A stretch of DNA of 64,000 nt from Planctomicrobium sp051466335 (GCF_051466335.1 NZ_CP195793.1:1736001-1800000), one strand, 5' to 3'; shown: positions 39,708 to 48,982, counted from the first letter of the stretch. Made by a program: numbers and translations. Notes: a model not told the origin generated them from the sequence alone.

Positions 39708-40646
39708 ATGGTCAGCATTTCGGATCAGGAGCTCCAACAACGCCTGTTTCAGCATGTTGACTATTTGGCAGGTGTCATCGGATCCAGGCATTTGAAGAAG
39801 GCGGGGAGTATTCCTGCAACCCGGGGGCTGATCGAAAAAATCCTCGAAGAAGCTGGCTGTCGATTCGAACATGAAGAGTACGAAGCGAGTGGCCACAAAG
39901 TCGCGAACATCATCGTAGAACGCTTGGGGACAACTCGACCAGAGCAAGTGCTGATTGTCGGTGCGCATTACGACACGGTTCCGACAACCCCCGGTGCTGA
40001 CGACAATGCGTCTGCTGTCGCGGTTCTACTTGAACTCACAAAAGAACTTGTCGGAAACGACTTTGATCGGACAGTGCGGTTCGTCTTTTTTCCTTGTGAA
40101 GAACCGCCTCACTACGATTTAGGTGAGATGGGGAGTCAGCTGAATGCAAAACGGTGTCGCATTCAGGATGAAAAGATCGTAGGAATGCTTTGTCTGGAAA
40201 TGCTTGGCTATTACACCGATGAACCCAACAGCCAGCGACTCCCTCCGGGAATACCAAAATGGTTGGAATGGGCCTTCCCTAAAAAAGGCAATTTTCTCGC
40301 TTCAGTTTCCAATCTGGAATCGATGTGGTTACTCATGAAGTTTCGGCTTGGTTTCAAACGGGCCTGCCGGTTTCCGTTGTTTTCGATTCCGCTTCCTGAA
40401 AAAATCTCGGACATTCGGCGATCGGATCATGCGAGTTACTGGGACCAGCAATTCCCGGCCATCATGTTGACCGACACCAGTTATTTAAGAAACGCCAACT
40501 ATCATCGGGAAACTGACACTCCCGAGACACTTGATTACCCGAGAATGGTGCAGGTCACTCGGGGAATTAGCGGAGCAATCCGGTTTCTGGCGGGCGAGCG
40601 AAAGCAGCGTGCGGGTAAGTCCGAAAACGTCGAGCCGCCTCTGTGA
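39708..40646 (+). CDS. M28-family zinc aminopeptidase
   Basis: 312 residues without a signal peptide. Metal-binding segments of the M28 family are seen: GAHYDTV (His and Asp), GADDNASAVAVLLEL (Asp), FVFFPCEEPPH (catalytic Glu), ML-CLEMLGYY, and a final His in NANYHRETDTPETLDY. It should remove N-terminal residues from peptides. GAGGCG upstream supports ATG 39708. It is 30 bases after the membrane protein. Confidence 0.9.
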   Translation: MVSISDQELQQRLFQHVDYLAGVIGSRHLKKAGSIPATRGLIEKILEEAGCRFEHEEYEASGHKVANIIVERLGTTRPEQVLIVGAHYDTVPTTPGADDNASAVAVLLELTKELVGNDFDRTVRFVFFPCEEPPHYDLGEMGSQLNAKRCRIQDEKIVGMLCLEMLGYYTDEPNSQRLPPGIPKWLEWAFPKKGNFLASVSNLESMWLLMKFRLGFKRACRFPLFSIPLPEKISDIRRSDHASYWDQQFPAIMLTDTSYLRNANYHRETDTPETLDYPRMVQVTRGISGAIRFLAGERKQRAGKSENVEPPL

Positions 40647-40724
40647 AACTCTCTTTTGATGACGATGAGTTGAGGCGAAACGGGCTCTCAATATTGGGGC
40701 ATTTAACAGTGTGAGGGATTGGCT

Positions 40725-41228
40725 GTGTCATTTCGATTGGACGACTCGACTGTGCATGCTTCCAAAGAGGAGCTCTACGCCTCTGTGCATGTTGCGTTAG
40801 AAGGATTGGTCGACGGCGAGTCCGATTGGATCTCGAATTCAGCTAATTGCTCTGCGTTGATTTTCCAGATGCTGCCGCAACTAAACTGGGCCGGATTTTA
40901 TTTTCTCAAAGGGGACGAACTCGTCTTAGGGCCGTTTCAGGGGAAGCCTGCCTGTGTGCGTATTGCGGTCGGACGAGGAGTTTGCGGAACCGCGGTTCTT
41001 CGCCGCGAAACGATCCTGGTCCCGGATGTTCACGCATTTCCGGGGCACATTGCGTGCGATTCCGCATCCCGCTCGGAAATTGTTGTCCCGCTTCTTCTCA
41101 ACGGGGAATGCGTCGGAGTGCTGGATCTCGACAGTCCAGTTCTCAATCGATTCGATGACGTTGATGCCGATGGGCTGGCGGAGATCGTTCGAATCTTTCT
41201 GGCGAGTTCAGATTTGAACTGCATCTGA
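40725..41228 (+). CDS. msrC: GAF-domain free methionine-(R)-sulfoxide reductase
   Basis: 167 residues from GTG 40725 after GAGGGA; a longer TTG-initiated frame at 40719 is less likely. The GAF fold has the fRMsr cysteines in KPACVRIAVGRGVCGTAV and HIACDSASRSEIVVPLL, and NWAGFYFLKGDELVLGPFQGK near the start. The enzyme reduces free L-methionine-(R)-sulfoxide with thioredoxin. It is likely cytoplasmic and part of oxidative-damage repair. Confidence 0.9.
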   Translation: MSFRLDDSTVHASKEELYASVHVALEGLVDGESDWISNSANCSALIFQMLPQLNWAGFYFLKGDELVLGPFQGKPACVRIAVGRGVCGTAVLRRETILVPDVHAFPGHIACDSASRSEIVVPLLLNGECVGVLDLDSPVLNRFDDVDADGLAEIVRIFLASSDLNCI

Positions 41229-41322
41229 ATCTGTGGGAATGTCGCGTTGTGAGAAACCCTGCGGTTCGTCACCATACGTAATCCAGATCAGTTCCATTCG
41301 CGATTCATTGGAAAGGAATTCA

Positions 41323-42114
41323 ATGTTCCCTTATCACGGCAGCACAGCACTCATTACCGGAGCCTCATCTGGAATTGGGGCAGCGTTCGCGCACGCCTTG
41401 GCTGCTCGTGGAACCGCATTGATTTTGGTCGCTCGATCTGGCGACATCCTTGAAGAACTCGCCCAGCAGCTTTCTGACAAACATGGTGTTCGGATTGACG
41501 TGATCGTTGCCGATCTCAGCAGCCCGAACGCATCGACTGACCTCGCTCAGGCCGTTGCTCAGAAGGGGCTTCAAGTAGACCTGCTCGTGAATAACGCCGG
41601 AATCATGACACACGGCCCCTTTGAAGAGATTGATCCGAATCAGGATCAGGCTGAAATCATGGTGAATGTTGTTTCTCTGGTTGGGCTGTCGCATGCGTTT
41701 CTCCCTGGAATGCTGCAACGGAAGAAAGGAGGAGTGATCAACATCGCTTCCGTTGCTGGATTCCAGCCGATTCCTTTCTTATCGGTTTATGCTGCGACTA
41801 AGGCATTCGTGATTAATTTCTCTGTTGCCCTTTGGGAAGAATGTCGCGGTCGGAATGTCGTTGTGATGGGAATGTGCCCCGGGACAACGTCGACACAACT
41901 TTTCGATCGGGCTTCTGCGCCAGAAGCAGCACTGGGACCTGCAAGAAGTCCGGAGCAGGTGGTCGCGACGGCACTCAATGGGCTCGATAAAAAACGCAGC
42001 CTGATCGTCGATGGAGTCAAGAATTCGTTACTGACACACGGCCCGCGTCTGATTCCTCGCTGGTTTGCAGCGAAATGTGCAGGGCAGGCTGTGCGACCTA
42101 GACGACTGAAGTGA
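41323..42114 (+). CDS. Short-chain dehydrogenase/reductase
   Basis: 263 residues. Rossmann motif TGASSGIG (12-19), NNAG (near 93), and the catalytic Ser and YAATK pair (near 143-160). NAD(P)H-dependent oxidoreductase of the classical SDR type; DltE/YbbO-like members have this length. Start ATG 41323 follows AAAGGAATT. Substrate unknown. It converges on the HlyD gene at 42155. Confidence 0.9.
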   Translation: MFPYHGSTALITGASSGIGAAFAHALAARGTALILVARSGDILEELAQQLSDKHGVRIDVIVADLSSPNASTDLAQAVAQKGLQVDLLVNNAGIMTHGPFEEIDPNQDQAEIMVNVVSLVGLSHAFLPGMLQRKKGGVINIASVAGFQPIPFLSVYAATKAFVINFSVALWEECRGRNVVVMGMCPGTTSTQLFDRASAPEAALGPARSPEQVVATALNGLDKKRSLIVDGVKNSLLTHGPRLIPRWFAAKCAGQAVRPRRLK

Positions 42115-42154
42115 CTTACTCGACGCCGCCTTAATCGCAGATGGTCTTGAAAGC

Positions 42155-43255
42155 TCAATCCGTTGTTGAGTTTTCCTGCGACTCGGATTCCACGTCTACG
42201 AAAACATCCATCTGCTGACCTACGTAAACGGTGTGCGCAGCGGGGTCATCCTGAATTTCATAGATGACCTGCAGGACTCGCGTATCCACTCGTTCCCTGT
42301 TGTCTCCCGTGAGCGATCGTTTGGGGATGACATACGGTTCGACCCGCACAAAGGCGAGTTGGAATCGATGATTGTTTTCTCCACGAACAATGGCAGTTGC
42401 CGGGTATTTGGGATTAAAGCGAGGGATGTCGTGTTCATCGATATCGACCCGGATGTATTTCTTGCTCGTGTCACCGAGAACCATGATGCCATTCCCGGTA
42501 GTCGATGTGATGTATTCGCCCGGTCGCACATTGACCTGCAGGACTTCCAATAGTTTGGATTCCTTCCCTTGAACCGAGATCCGTGGGGCGGTCGTTGTAC
42601 TCCGTTTTAATTCTGTGTCGAGTTGATCAACTTCACTCTGGGCACTGCGAATCTTGGCCTGCGCGACCGCTTTTTCTGCGTCCCATGCGCCAGCGAGTAC
42701 TTTCTTCTCTTCGGCAATTCGGTATTCCAACGCAGCCTGAGCGTTGGCAAGTTTGGTTTGGCTGCTGACTACCTGTTCCTCTGTTGATGCTCCAGATGCA
42801 CGTAATTTGCGGAAGCGTTCTGCCTGATCGTACATTTCAGCGACAAATGCTTCCGCTTGTTTTCGTTGAGCGACGACAGGAGGGATTTCTTCCGGTCTTG
42901 GCATCAGATTCAATCGATTCAATTCAGATTCGGCAGCGATCAGAGCAGCCTTCTTGACCGCGATGTCTGCTTCAATCTGCCGCGGGTCGAGTTCGAAGAG
43001 AGGTGTCTCCGGTGCGACCTGTTGACCAACACGAACAAACACCCGATGAACAACTCCTGTCAGATTTGAACCGATGAGGATGTTCTCGGAGCAAGGTTCG
43101 ACGATCCCCGCTCCGGCGACGACTTCACCACTGGATGATGCGGGTGGAGGATTTGGGGGTGTTCCTTGTTGAATGGGTACCTGTCGGGACAACACATGCT
43201 TTGCCGCAAACGCGATCATCAGGACGGCAATGACGGGGAGAATATAACTACGCAT
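42155..43255 (-). CDS. HlyD-family membrane fusion protein (DevB-like)
   Basis: 366 residues. A short N-terminal anchor (YILPVIAVLMIAFAAKHVL) precedes two lipoyl/biotinyl half-motifs (SNLTGVVHRVFVRVGQQVAPETPLFELD), a long coiled-coil hairpin (about 95-200, EAFVAEMYDQAERFRKLRASGASTEEQVV...) and a beta-barrel domain. It bridges an inner-membrane ABC exporter to the outer membrane. Its ATG overlaps the ATPase gene by 8 bases, so the two are translationally coupled. Fourth gene of the tetR-permease-ATPase-HlyD operon. Confidence 0.9.
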   Translation of the reverse strand: MRSYILPVIAVLMIAFAAKHVLSRQVPIQQGTPPNPPPASSSGEVVAGAGIVEPCSENILIGSNLTGVVHRVFVRVGQQVAPETPLFELDPRQIEADIAVKKAALIAAESELNRLNLMPRPEEIPPVVAQRKQAEAFVAEMYDQAERFRKLRASGASTEEQVVSSQTKLANAQAALEYRIAEEKKVLAGAWDAEKAVAQAKIRSAQSEVDQLDTELKRSTTTAPRISVQGKESKLLEVLQVNVRPGEYITSTTGNGIMVLGDTSKKYIRVDIDEHDIPRFNPKYPATAIVRGENNHRFQLAFVRVEPYVIPKRSLTGDNRERVDTRVLQVIYEIQDDPAAHTVYVGQQMDVFVDVESESQENSTTD

Positions 43256-44048
43256 GAGTCACCGATTCAGAATCCGGGTTCGATTTGTTGGATTGGGGTG
43301 ATTGCGAAACAATCTTTTCGATTCTGCCATCGGTCATGGAAACGATTCTGTCTCCGAAGTCATAAACTCGGTTGTCGTGGGTGACGACGATGACCGCTCG
43401 ATCGGGGTGGACTGTGGTCTTGCGAAGAAGTTCCATCACATTTCGGCCAGACCGGGCGTCCAGCGCAGCGGTCGGTTCATCACAGACCAGCAAGCGGGGC
43501 TCGTTGATGAGCGCACGAGCGATCGCAACTCGTTGTTGCTGTCCCCCGGAAAGTTGGTTGGAATAGCTCTCGGTTCGTTCGCCGAGTCCGACGGCATCCA
43601 GCAATTCACGTGCTTTCGACACCGCCTTCAGTCTGTTCACACCACGGATGATCAGTGGGACAGCGACATTTTCTGAAGCGGTCAGGGAAGGGAGCAGATT
43701 GTACTGTTGAAAAACGAAACCAATGTTTTCTGCTCGAAATTTCACTAATCGGTTCCCACGAAGTTCCTTCCTTGAACGTCCAAGTAACGTCACCTCACCG
43801 TCTGTCGGATCAAGAAGTCCCGCCATGATGGAAATGAGCGTGGTTTTGCCGCATCCGCTGGGACCGACCAGCAACGTCAAACATCCATATTCGATCTCGA
43901 GATCGATCCCCGCAAGCGCGCGAGCCCGAGCCTCCCCAGTGCCGAATTCCTTGGTGACGCCTTGGCAGATCACGGCGTATTCCTGAGGCGACGCGAGAGA
44001 CTCTTTGATCGAGGGGCGGTTTTGGCCTGACGTCGGAAGATCGCTCAT
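43248..44048 (-). CDS. ABC exporter ATP-binding protein (DevA/LolD-like)
   Basis: 266 residues from ATG 44048. Walker A GPSGCGKTT, Q-loop FVFQQYNLLPSLT, ABC signature LSGGQQQRVAIARAL, Walker B LLVCDEPTAALD, H-loop VVTHD. This MacB/LolD/DevA subgroup drives FtsX-type permeases. ATG 44048 overlaps the permease stop as ATGA; a longer frame to 44156 runs into the permease and is discarded. N-terminal extension of about 30 residues before the fold is Ser/Pro-rich. Confidence 0.95.
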   Translation of the reverse strand: MSDLPTSGQNRPSIKESLASPQEYAVICQGVTKEFGTGEARARALAGIDLEIEYGCLTLLVGPSGCGKTTLISIMAGLLDPTDGEVTLLGRSRKELRGNRLVKFRAENIGFVFQQYNLLPSLTASENVAVPLIIRGVNRLKAVSKARELLDAVGLGERTESYSNQLSGGQQQRVAIARALINEPRLLVCDEPTAALDARSGRNVMELLRKTTVHPDRAVIVVTHDNRVYDFGDRIVSMTDGRIEKIVSQSPQSNKSNPDSESVTHA

Positions 44049-45187
44049 TTGAACACCATCGCTGGTTCCAGAAAGAGCACCTTTCGCATACTGAGCAGGG
44101 CAGAGATGGACACGATCAGAGCGACCGCTCCTCCACTGAGTGCGATGACCTGCCACGGGACATACATCCCTCGTAAGTCGGCCTGGCCGGACAATTCCAT
44201 GATTTCGAAAAACGAGGATGCGAGCCCAATTCCGATGCCGAACCCCATCAACCCAACGACTGCTGCCTGAAAGAAAATCATGCCGACCAGATGGAGATTG
44301 TCGACTCCCATCGCTTTGAGGCTGCCGAACTGCTTCAGGTTTTCAATTGTAAACAGGTAGAACGTCTGCCCCGCGATGGCAGCACCAACGACGAAGCCTA
44401 GAGTGACCGTGATTCCAAAGTTCACGGGGATTCCGGTGTTGGTCAGATAGTAATTCACGTTGTACCAGAAGAACTCGTCCCAGGTCATGGATTTCAGGCC
44501 AGTTCGCTGAGTGATCTTGTCGGAGAGTTGGTCCAGTTTCACTCCGGGTCTGGCTTTCGCGAGTATGAATGACAACGAGTTCCGTTCAGGCGGAATGAAC
44601 AACGTCGCTTGGCTGTATCTCGTGTAAATGACCGGAAAGGTCTGAAACGGGGGCGTGACGTCACAGATGCCGACTACGATGGCGCGGCGGTCGTTCATAT
44701 CGAGAGTTCTTCCCGTTTCCAGTGGTTGTCCGGGGAATAACAAACGATAGCCCGCTTGATCGACAATGACGCCGTCTGGCCGTCGCAACGCCTGAATGTC
44801 ACCCATGATCATTTTGCGGGGAGCACCCACCAGTGAGGTGTCGTCTACCCCAACAAGAATGGATTGCCGGAAATTCCCGTCTGTTGTCCGGCAGCGAACC
44901 AGCCCCTTGTAGAGTCGCACGGCCCATTCCACTCCGGGAACTCCGCGGACTTGATGAAGTCGCGTTTCCGGCATCGGACGGATCTCATCGATATTCTGCT
45001 GTGCTTGATCCATGACCCAGAGATCGGCTTCGGTGACATCGATGATCTGGCTGGAGGTTCTTCGCATGAGTCCAACGAAGATGGACGATTGCTGTGCAAT
45101 CAGCAGAGAACCGAACGCGACTCCGAAAACGATCCCGAGATACTTCGTCGGATCTCCAGTCAACATTTTCCAAGCGAGCCAGTTCAT
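44045..45187 (-). CDS. FtsX/DevC-like ABC exporter permease
   Basis: 380 residues. One membrane helix at the N-terminus (GIVFGVAFGSLLIAQQSSIFVGLM), a large periplasmic MacB-type domain (about 50-250), and three C-terminal helices (GFVVGAAIAGQTFYLF, IFFQAAVVGLMGFGIGIGL, ALSGGAVALIVSISALL). This is the FtsX layout of DevC. DevBCA in cyanobacteria exports glycolipids, but here the cargo is unknown. It overlaps tetR (ATGA at 45184-45187) and the ATPase gene. Confidence 0.9.
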   Translation of the reverse strand: MNWLAWKMLTGDPTKYLGIVFGVAFGSLLIAQQSSIFVGLMRRTSSQIIDVTEADLWVMDQAQQNIDEIRPMPETRLHQVRGVPGVEWAVRLYKGLVRCRTTDGNFRQSILVGVDDTSLVGAPRKMIMGDIQALRRPDGVIVDQAGYRLLFPGQPLETGRTLDMNDRRAIVVGICDVTPPFQTFPVIYTRYSQATLFIPPERNSLSFILAKARPGVKLDQLSDKITQRTGLKSMTWDEFFWYNVNYYLTNTGIPVNFGITVTLGFVVGAAIAGQTFYLFTIENLKQFGSLKAMGVDNLHLVGMIFFQAAVVGLMGFGIGIGLASSFFEIMELSGQADLRGMYVPWQVIALSGGAVALIVSISALLSMRKVLFLEPAMVFK

Positions 45188-45816
45188 CTGAGTGACTCCG
45201 TAGTTCGAGCCACGTAGCCTCTGATTCCAGCAATACTGAATTGAAAGATGTGCTTAACCAGCAAGTCGAGATTGAGAAGTTCGTTGTAGTCGTCAGTGCC
45301 AATCAAAATTCGAGATATCACTTGGTGATAGCGGTAGTGCAGGCATTGAGAAACAATGCTGAATGTCATCAGATGGATATCTCGCTGCGGGGTTTGATCC
45401 GGAAGCAGTTCCCGGACAACTTCGACCGCTTGAGAAAAGATTGCTCGGATGTAGTTCTCGACAAGTTCGACACAGGCATTCGATGGAGTGATCATCTCCT
45501 GCATCATCAACTTGAGATGCCACTCCGGACGATTTTTGTCGAGCATAAGCGTAATGAAGTGTCGCAGAATGCCCTGCATTTTGTCTTCGGGTGGTGTTCC
45601 TGAAGGCCACTCAAAATGAGGTGGAGAACCACTCTCGCATGCTGCGAGTTGCAGTGTCGCGACATACAGCCGCTCCTTATCCCCGAAGTGGTAATTCACA
45701 GCTGCGATGTTCGCGCCGGCTCTCGCACAGATGTCGCGAATCGTCGCTGATTCGAAGCCGCGCTCGGCAAAAGTCACTCCAGCGGAGTTCAAGAGGCGTA
45801 GTCGCGTGTCATCCAC
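45184..45816 (-). CDS. TetR-family transcriptional regulator (CecR-like) of the exporter
   Basis: 210 residues from GTG 45816. The N-terminal helix-turn-helix has RLRLLNSAGVTFAERGFESATIRDICARAGANIAAVNYHFGDKERLY, and the C-terminal ligand domain resembles the DUF1956/CecR type. CecR in E. coli regulates a HlyD/ABC exporter, which fits the operon. GGGGAG upstream of GTG 45816 and the promoter palindrome support this start; a longer frame to a GTG at 45903 would contain the promoter and palindrome inside the coding region. Confidence 0.9.
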   Translation of the reverse strand: MDDTRLRLLNSAGVTFAERGFESATIRDICARAGANIAAVNYHFGDKERLYVATLQLAACESGSPPHFEWPSGTPPEDKMQGILRHFITLMLDKNRPEWHLKLMMQEMITPSNACVELVENYIRAIFSQAVEVVRELLPDQTPQRDIHLMTFSIVSQCLHYRYHQVISRILIGTDDYNELLNLDLLVKHIFQFSIAGIRGYVARTTESLR

Positions 45817-45838
45817 AGCGGACTCCCCAGCCGGCTGA

Positions 45839-45860
45839 TTAAAACAAACGTTTGTTTTAA
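45839..45860. promoter_or_regulatory. 22-bp perfect palindrome, likely TetR operator
   Basis: TTAAAACAAACGTTTGTTTTAA is fully palindromic and lies right at the predicted transcription start, 23 bases upstream of the tetR GTG. Size, symmetry and place are those of TetR-family operators; binding by this regulator is inference. Confidence 0.75.
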
Positions 45861-45865
45861 TTGGT

Positions 45866-45893
45866 TCTATATAAAGTGGGTGTCGAGTGTCAA
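45866..45893 (-). promoter_or_regulatory. Promoter of the tetR-exporter operon
   Basis: TTGACA (45888-45893 on the minus strand), a 16-base spacer, and TATAGA (45866-45871). Transcription would begin near 45859, inside the palindrome, so operator occupancy would block initiation. Confidence 0.65.
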
Positions 45894-46100
45894 CTCGAAT
45901 CACTTAAGTCGAGTCGCTGCCCATGTGGAAAATGCCGGGTGAGAGGGGGTATTCCAGAAAATATGAGTACCGGAACCGACGAGGCAGAGGAGAAATTGAT
46001 CACTCATACGACGGCATTCGCGGCGAATCTCCGTGTATCACGGGGAATTGCTTGACCTGCGGTCACTTCAATTTGGAGTCACTGAGATTGGAAGAGAGCA

Positions 46101-47216
46101 TTACCAGCGGAACAGACCCGTTCCCCAAGTGAGGCCGCCACCGAAACCGCACATCAGAATCGTGTCACCACGGTGAATCTTCCCTGCCTGTGACGCTTCG
46201 TCCAGAACGAGAGGGATGGACGCCCCTGACGTGTTCCCGTACTTATGCAGGTTATTGAAAAGCTTCTCGGGAGGAATTCCAAGTTGCTCAGCAGCGGCGT
46301 TAATGATGCGGATGTTGGCTTGATGGAGTACGAACAGAGATACGTCCTGAACCGTCGTTCCGCTCTTCTCAAGCACCAGTTCAATGGTATCTGTCAGCAT
46401 GCGGACAGCCCATTTGAAGACGTTTCGACCGTCCATTCGCAGGAAGTGTGCTCCAGAGGCGAGATCTTCCGGGCGGATTGGATTCTTGGTTCCACCTGCC
46501 GGACGATCAAGTAACGGGCCACCGCTTCCATCAGAACCAAGCTGATAGCAGATCAGCCCCTGTTCTGCAGAACCACGAGTAATCAACACGGCTCCGGCGC
46601 CGTCTCCGAAAAGTGGAAACGTCTTTTGGTCAGCTGGGTTCACAATACGGCTGTTGACATCAGCACCAATTGCCAATGCGTATTTTGCGTTTCCGGTGGC
46701 GACATACTGGGCTGCAGTCACCATGGCATACATGAACCCGGCACATGCGGCCGCCGTATCAAACGCAGGGCAGTCCAACCCCAGTCGATCCTGAACCAAG
46801 CATGCAGTGGAAGGGCAGTTGTAGTCTGGAGAGAATGTGCCGACGACAAGCAAATCGACTTGTTGCGGGTCGATTTTCGCGGCTTGAATTGCTCGTCGAG
46901 CAGCTTCGACGCAGAGATCGCTTGTTGCAATTTCAGGGGGTGCGTGTCGTCTTTCGAGAATCCCTGTTCGCTGCACAATCCATTCTGCATCGCACCCGTA
47001 CTGCTGATTCAGCATTTCGTTGGTGACGATTTGCTCAGGGAGATAGGAGCCAACGCCAGCAATCTGGATGCCAAGCAATGAACTGGTACGCCGCGTAAAC
47101 AAGGTGCGATTGGTCCCTGGGTCAGTCGATGTTGCCAAGTTGCGATCTGCAATTGTCGCCACGCCAAAAATCCCCCGGTTGGCGAACGATCGAAATGAAA
47201 ATGGTGCCTGACCCAC
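46101..47216 (-). CDS. fabH: Beta-ketoacyl-[ACP] synthase III
   Basis: 371 residues, about 45 longer than the usual 320-330 because of an N-terminal stretch before IQIAGVGSYLPEQIVTN. The catalytic Cys is in AAACAGFMYAM, His in LHQANIRIIN, Asn in KYGNTSGASIPL; the tail GGGLTWGTGLFRW is typical. FabH starts fatty acid synthesis by condensing acetyl-CoA with malonyl-ACP. The open frame begins at GTG 47216; a TTG near residue 27 or a start nearer the fold could be the real one. It is monocistronic and 285 bases upstream (in its own reading sense) of no shared gene. Confidence 0.93.
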   Translation of the reverse strand: MGQAPFSFRSFANRGIFGVATIADRNLATSTDPGTNRTLFTRRTSSLLGIQIAGVGSYLPEQIVTNEMLNQQYGCDAEWIVQRTGILERRHAPPEIATSDLCVEAARRAIQAAKIDPQQVDLLVVGTFSPDYNCPSTACLVQDRLGLDCPAFDTAAACAGFMYAMVTAAQYVATGNAKYALAIGADVNSRIVNPADQKTFPLFGDGAGAVLITRGSAEQGLICYQLGSDGSGGPLLDRPAGGTKNPIRPEDLASGAHFLRMDGRNVFKWAVRMLTDTIELVLEKSGTTVQDVSLFVLHQANIRIINAAAEQLGIPPEKLFNNLHKYGNTSGASIPLVLDEASQAGKIHRGDTILMCGFGGGLTWGTGLFRW

Positions 47217-47578
47217 AAGCCCAGTCTTCAGGATATCGCGTCCCGGATTGAAGAGCTAGTCTGGAATAAAGCGACCGGCGATGCTGGAATCGCATTTGCC
47301 TCGCGTGACTTGGAGGTGATGTTTGCTGCGAATTCCCAGAACCTTGAAAATGCTAACTATTTCAACAGTCGAGCCGCAACTCCCGCGGACTGTCCTTTTT
47401 ACAAGGAAATCAATCAGTGGAGGTTGCGGCTGCGAACCGAGGCATCGCCCCCGGCAATCAGATCCGATCGGTGTTGATGCGTTCTCAGGCGGAGTCCTGC
47501 TTTGATCCCGTCTGCTCAGAGACGGTGTCCCTCCGGAAGGGGACTTTCAAAGCGAGGATCGGCGGAACTGCGGATCAA
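47217..47578. other. Intergenic stretch without a gene
   Basis: About 360 bases between fabH and the Tat-signal protein, both on the minus strand. I see no supported small gene, hairpin or motif; it should contain the fabH promoter. Confidence 0.4.
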
Positions 47579-48217
47579 CTAGCGTCGAATTGATTGTTCG
47601 AACTTTGAGTCATTTGTTGCTGATTTTGTTGATGAGGCCGCTGGGACTTTTGCAGATGCATCCGATCCGCCAGTGATAGGTGCAGACGGGGTGCCGCCCC
47701 AATTGCCGGTGTGCCAGATCGGATAGTTCTCAACGACGCTGTTCCCCAAATCCTGAAGCAACAAGCGGAGCCTCGCAGAGTTCAGATTTTGATTCTCGAC
47801 GGTACGCTGCAACACGAATCGGCGATTTGCTGGGATGTAAGCAAAGAACTTGCCGTCGCCAAGCTGATCGTTCTGAGCCAGCAGGCGGAGCAGGGCTGTC
47901 CGTGGGACATCGTTGGAGGCTTGTGGCAGCTCATCCAGCCATGCCATCAACCAGACTGAACTTTCGTCATGGCTGAGAACAGCCGACATCGAGAGTTCCC
48001 ATTGCTGTTCCTGAACATCAGCCTGAAACGCAAAGTCGTATCGCTTTTGCTTCTTGGTTGGCTGAAGTCCCAGTGCGCCGATCAACTGGCCGAGCTGATC
48101 TTCATTGAGGCGTGCTGCAGCTGCATCCTGTGCCATGACGGTTGAGTTTGCGAGAGCAACTGGTGCAGCTCCGGCAAGTGCGCTCAAAATCATTGTCCGG
48201 CGATTCAAGAGTTCCAT
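47579..48217 (-). CDS. Secreted Tat-signal protein of unknown function (YbjN/CesT-like fold possible)
   Basis: 212 residues from ATG 48217 preceded by GGAG. The N-terminus NRRTMILSALAGAAPVALANSTVMAQD is a twin-arginine signal peptide. The mature part (about 35-165) alternates helix and strand in a pattern like YbjN or secretion-chaperone proteins (QLGQLIGALGLQPTK, WELSMSAVLSHDESSVWLMAWL, LLQDLGNSVVENYPIW). The tail is Gly/Ser/Ala/Thr-rich. A longer frame to 48352 runs into NUDIX-gene DNA and is discarded. Fold assignment is tentative. Confidence 0.6.
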   Translation of the reverse strand: MELLNRRTMILSALAGAAPVALANSTVMAQDAAAARLNEDQLGQLIGALGLQPTKKQKRYDFAFQADVQEQQWELSMSAVLSHDESSVWLMAWLDELPQASNDVPRTALLRLLAQNDQLGDGKFFAYIPANRRFVLQRTVENQNLNSARLRLLLQDLGNSVVENYPIWHTGNWGGTPSAPITGGSDASAKVPAASSTKSATNDSKFEQSIRR

Positions 48218-48321
48218 AGCTGACACTCCATTGTCAATCATTGCTTGGTGGCAGGTCGCTCGTCGCGATCCAGTACTTCGATCTCTCGAAGCGACTCGCG
48301 ACCTGTCGTTGTGATTTCGAA

Positions 48322-48918
48322 TTACAGGAATTCGAAGCAGATCTGCGACCACGTCTCAAACTGATCGCTCGATTTGGCAAGCTGTGCCGGTGATTCGAAT
48401 CCTGAACCTATGATCGTCGTTTCGCGGGGAAGAACTTTGGGCTCTTCTAAGTCAAATATGTGAACTATTCCTAAATGGACCTTGCCGACTTCATTGAGGT
48501 CGTCGTTGATCAGTGCGACGCATTTTTCTGTAAACGCCGATGCTAAAAAGACTTCCTCTTCAATTTCTCGCCGCATCGCCTCTCTGTAAACCGAAGTTCC
48601 GGAAAACTGGTCTTCCGCTGAAATGTGGCCGCCAATTCCGATAGATCTTTTACTGTTTAGCCGAGCTTCCCCACCTTTGTTTCTTGTGTAGGAGAAAATT
48701 TTTCCATCGTGTCGGAAAATGCAGTAAGGAATCAGCTGTTTGAAGCTGGGGTCCTGCTCAACTTCATTGCGAGGGCGATAGCTGACGTGCTCGGGATTGA
48801 AGAGGTTGTTCAGGTATCGGTCAATGTCTGTGCTGAAACCCTGGAAATACCCCAGTTCATGGAATAATGAAGTCGGGACGCATAAAACATGTTCGACGGT
48901 CGTTTCGTCAGCGCTCAT
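48322..48918 (-). CDS. NUDIX-like hydrolase domain protein
   Basis: 198 residues from ATG 48918. A NUDIX-box-like stretch is GGHISAEDQ...YREAMRREIEEEVFL; the REUxEE core is kept, but the Gly of REUxEExGU is Phe. The N-terminal half (VLCVPTSLFHELGYFQGF, FNPEHVSYRPR) is typical of a family of predicted phosphoesterases with a NUDIX fold. The frame opens further upstream to 49119 but those residues overlap trpC and are unrelated. It lies 64 bases downstream of trpC on the same strand. Substrate unknown. Confidence 0.75.
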   Translation of the reverse strand: MSADETTVEHVLCVPTSLFHELGYFQGFSTDIDRYLNNLFNPEHVSYRPRNEVEQDPSFKQLIPYCIFRHDGKIFSYTRNKGGEARLNSKRSIGIGGHISAEDQFSGTSVYREAMRREIEEEVFLASAFTEKCVALINDDLNEVGKVHLGIVHIFDLEEPKVLPRETTIIGSGFESPAQLAKSSDQFETWSQICFEFL

Positions 48919-48982
48919 GAAGTTTCTCTTGTGGTGATAGAGGATTCGGATGTGGTAGTGAGCTTCTGGTGACTGGGGAACC

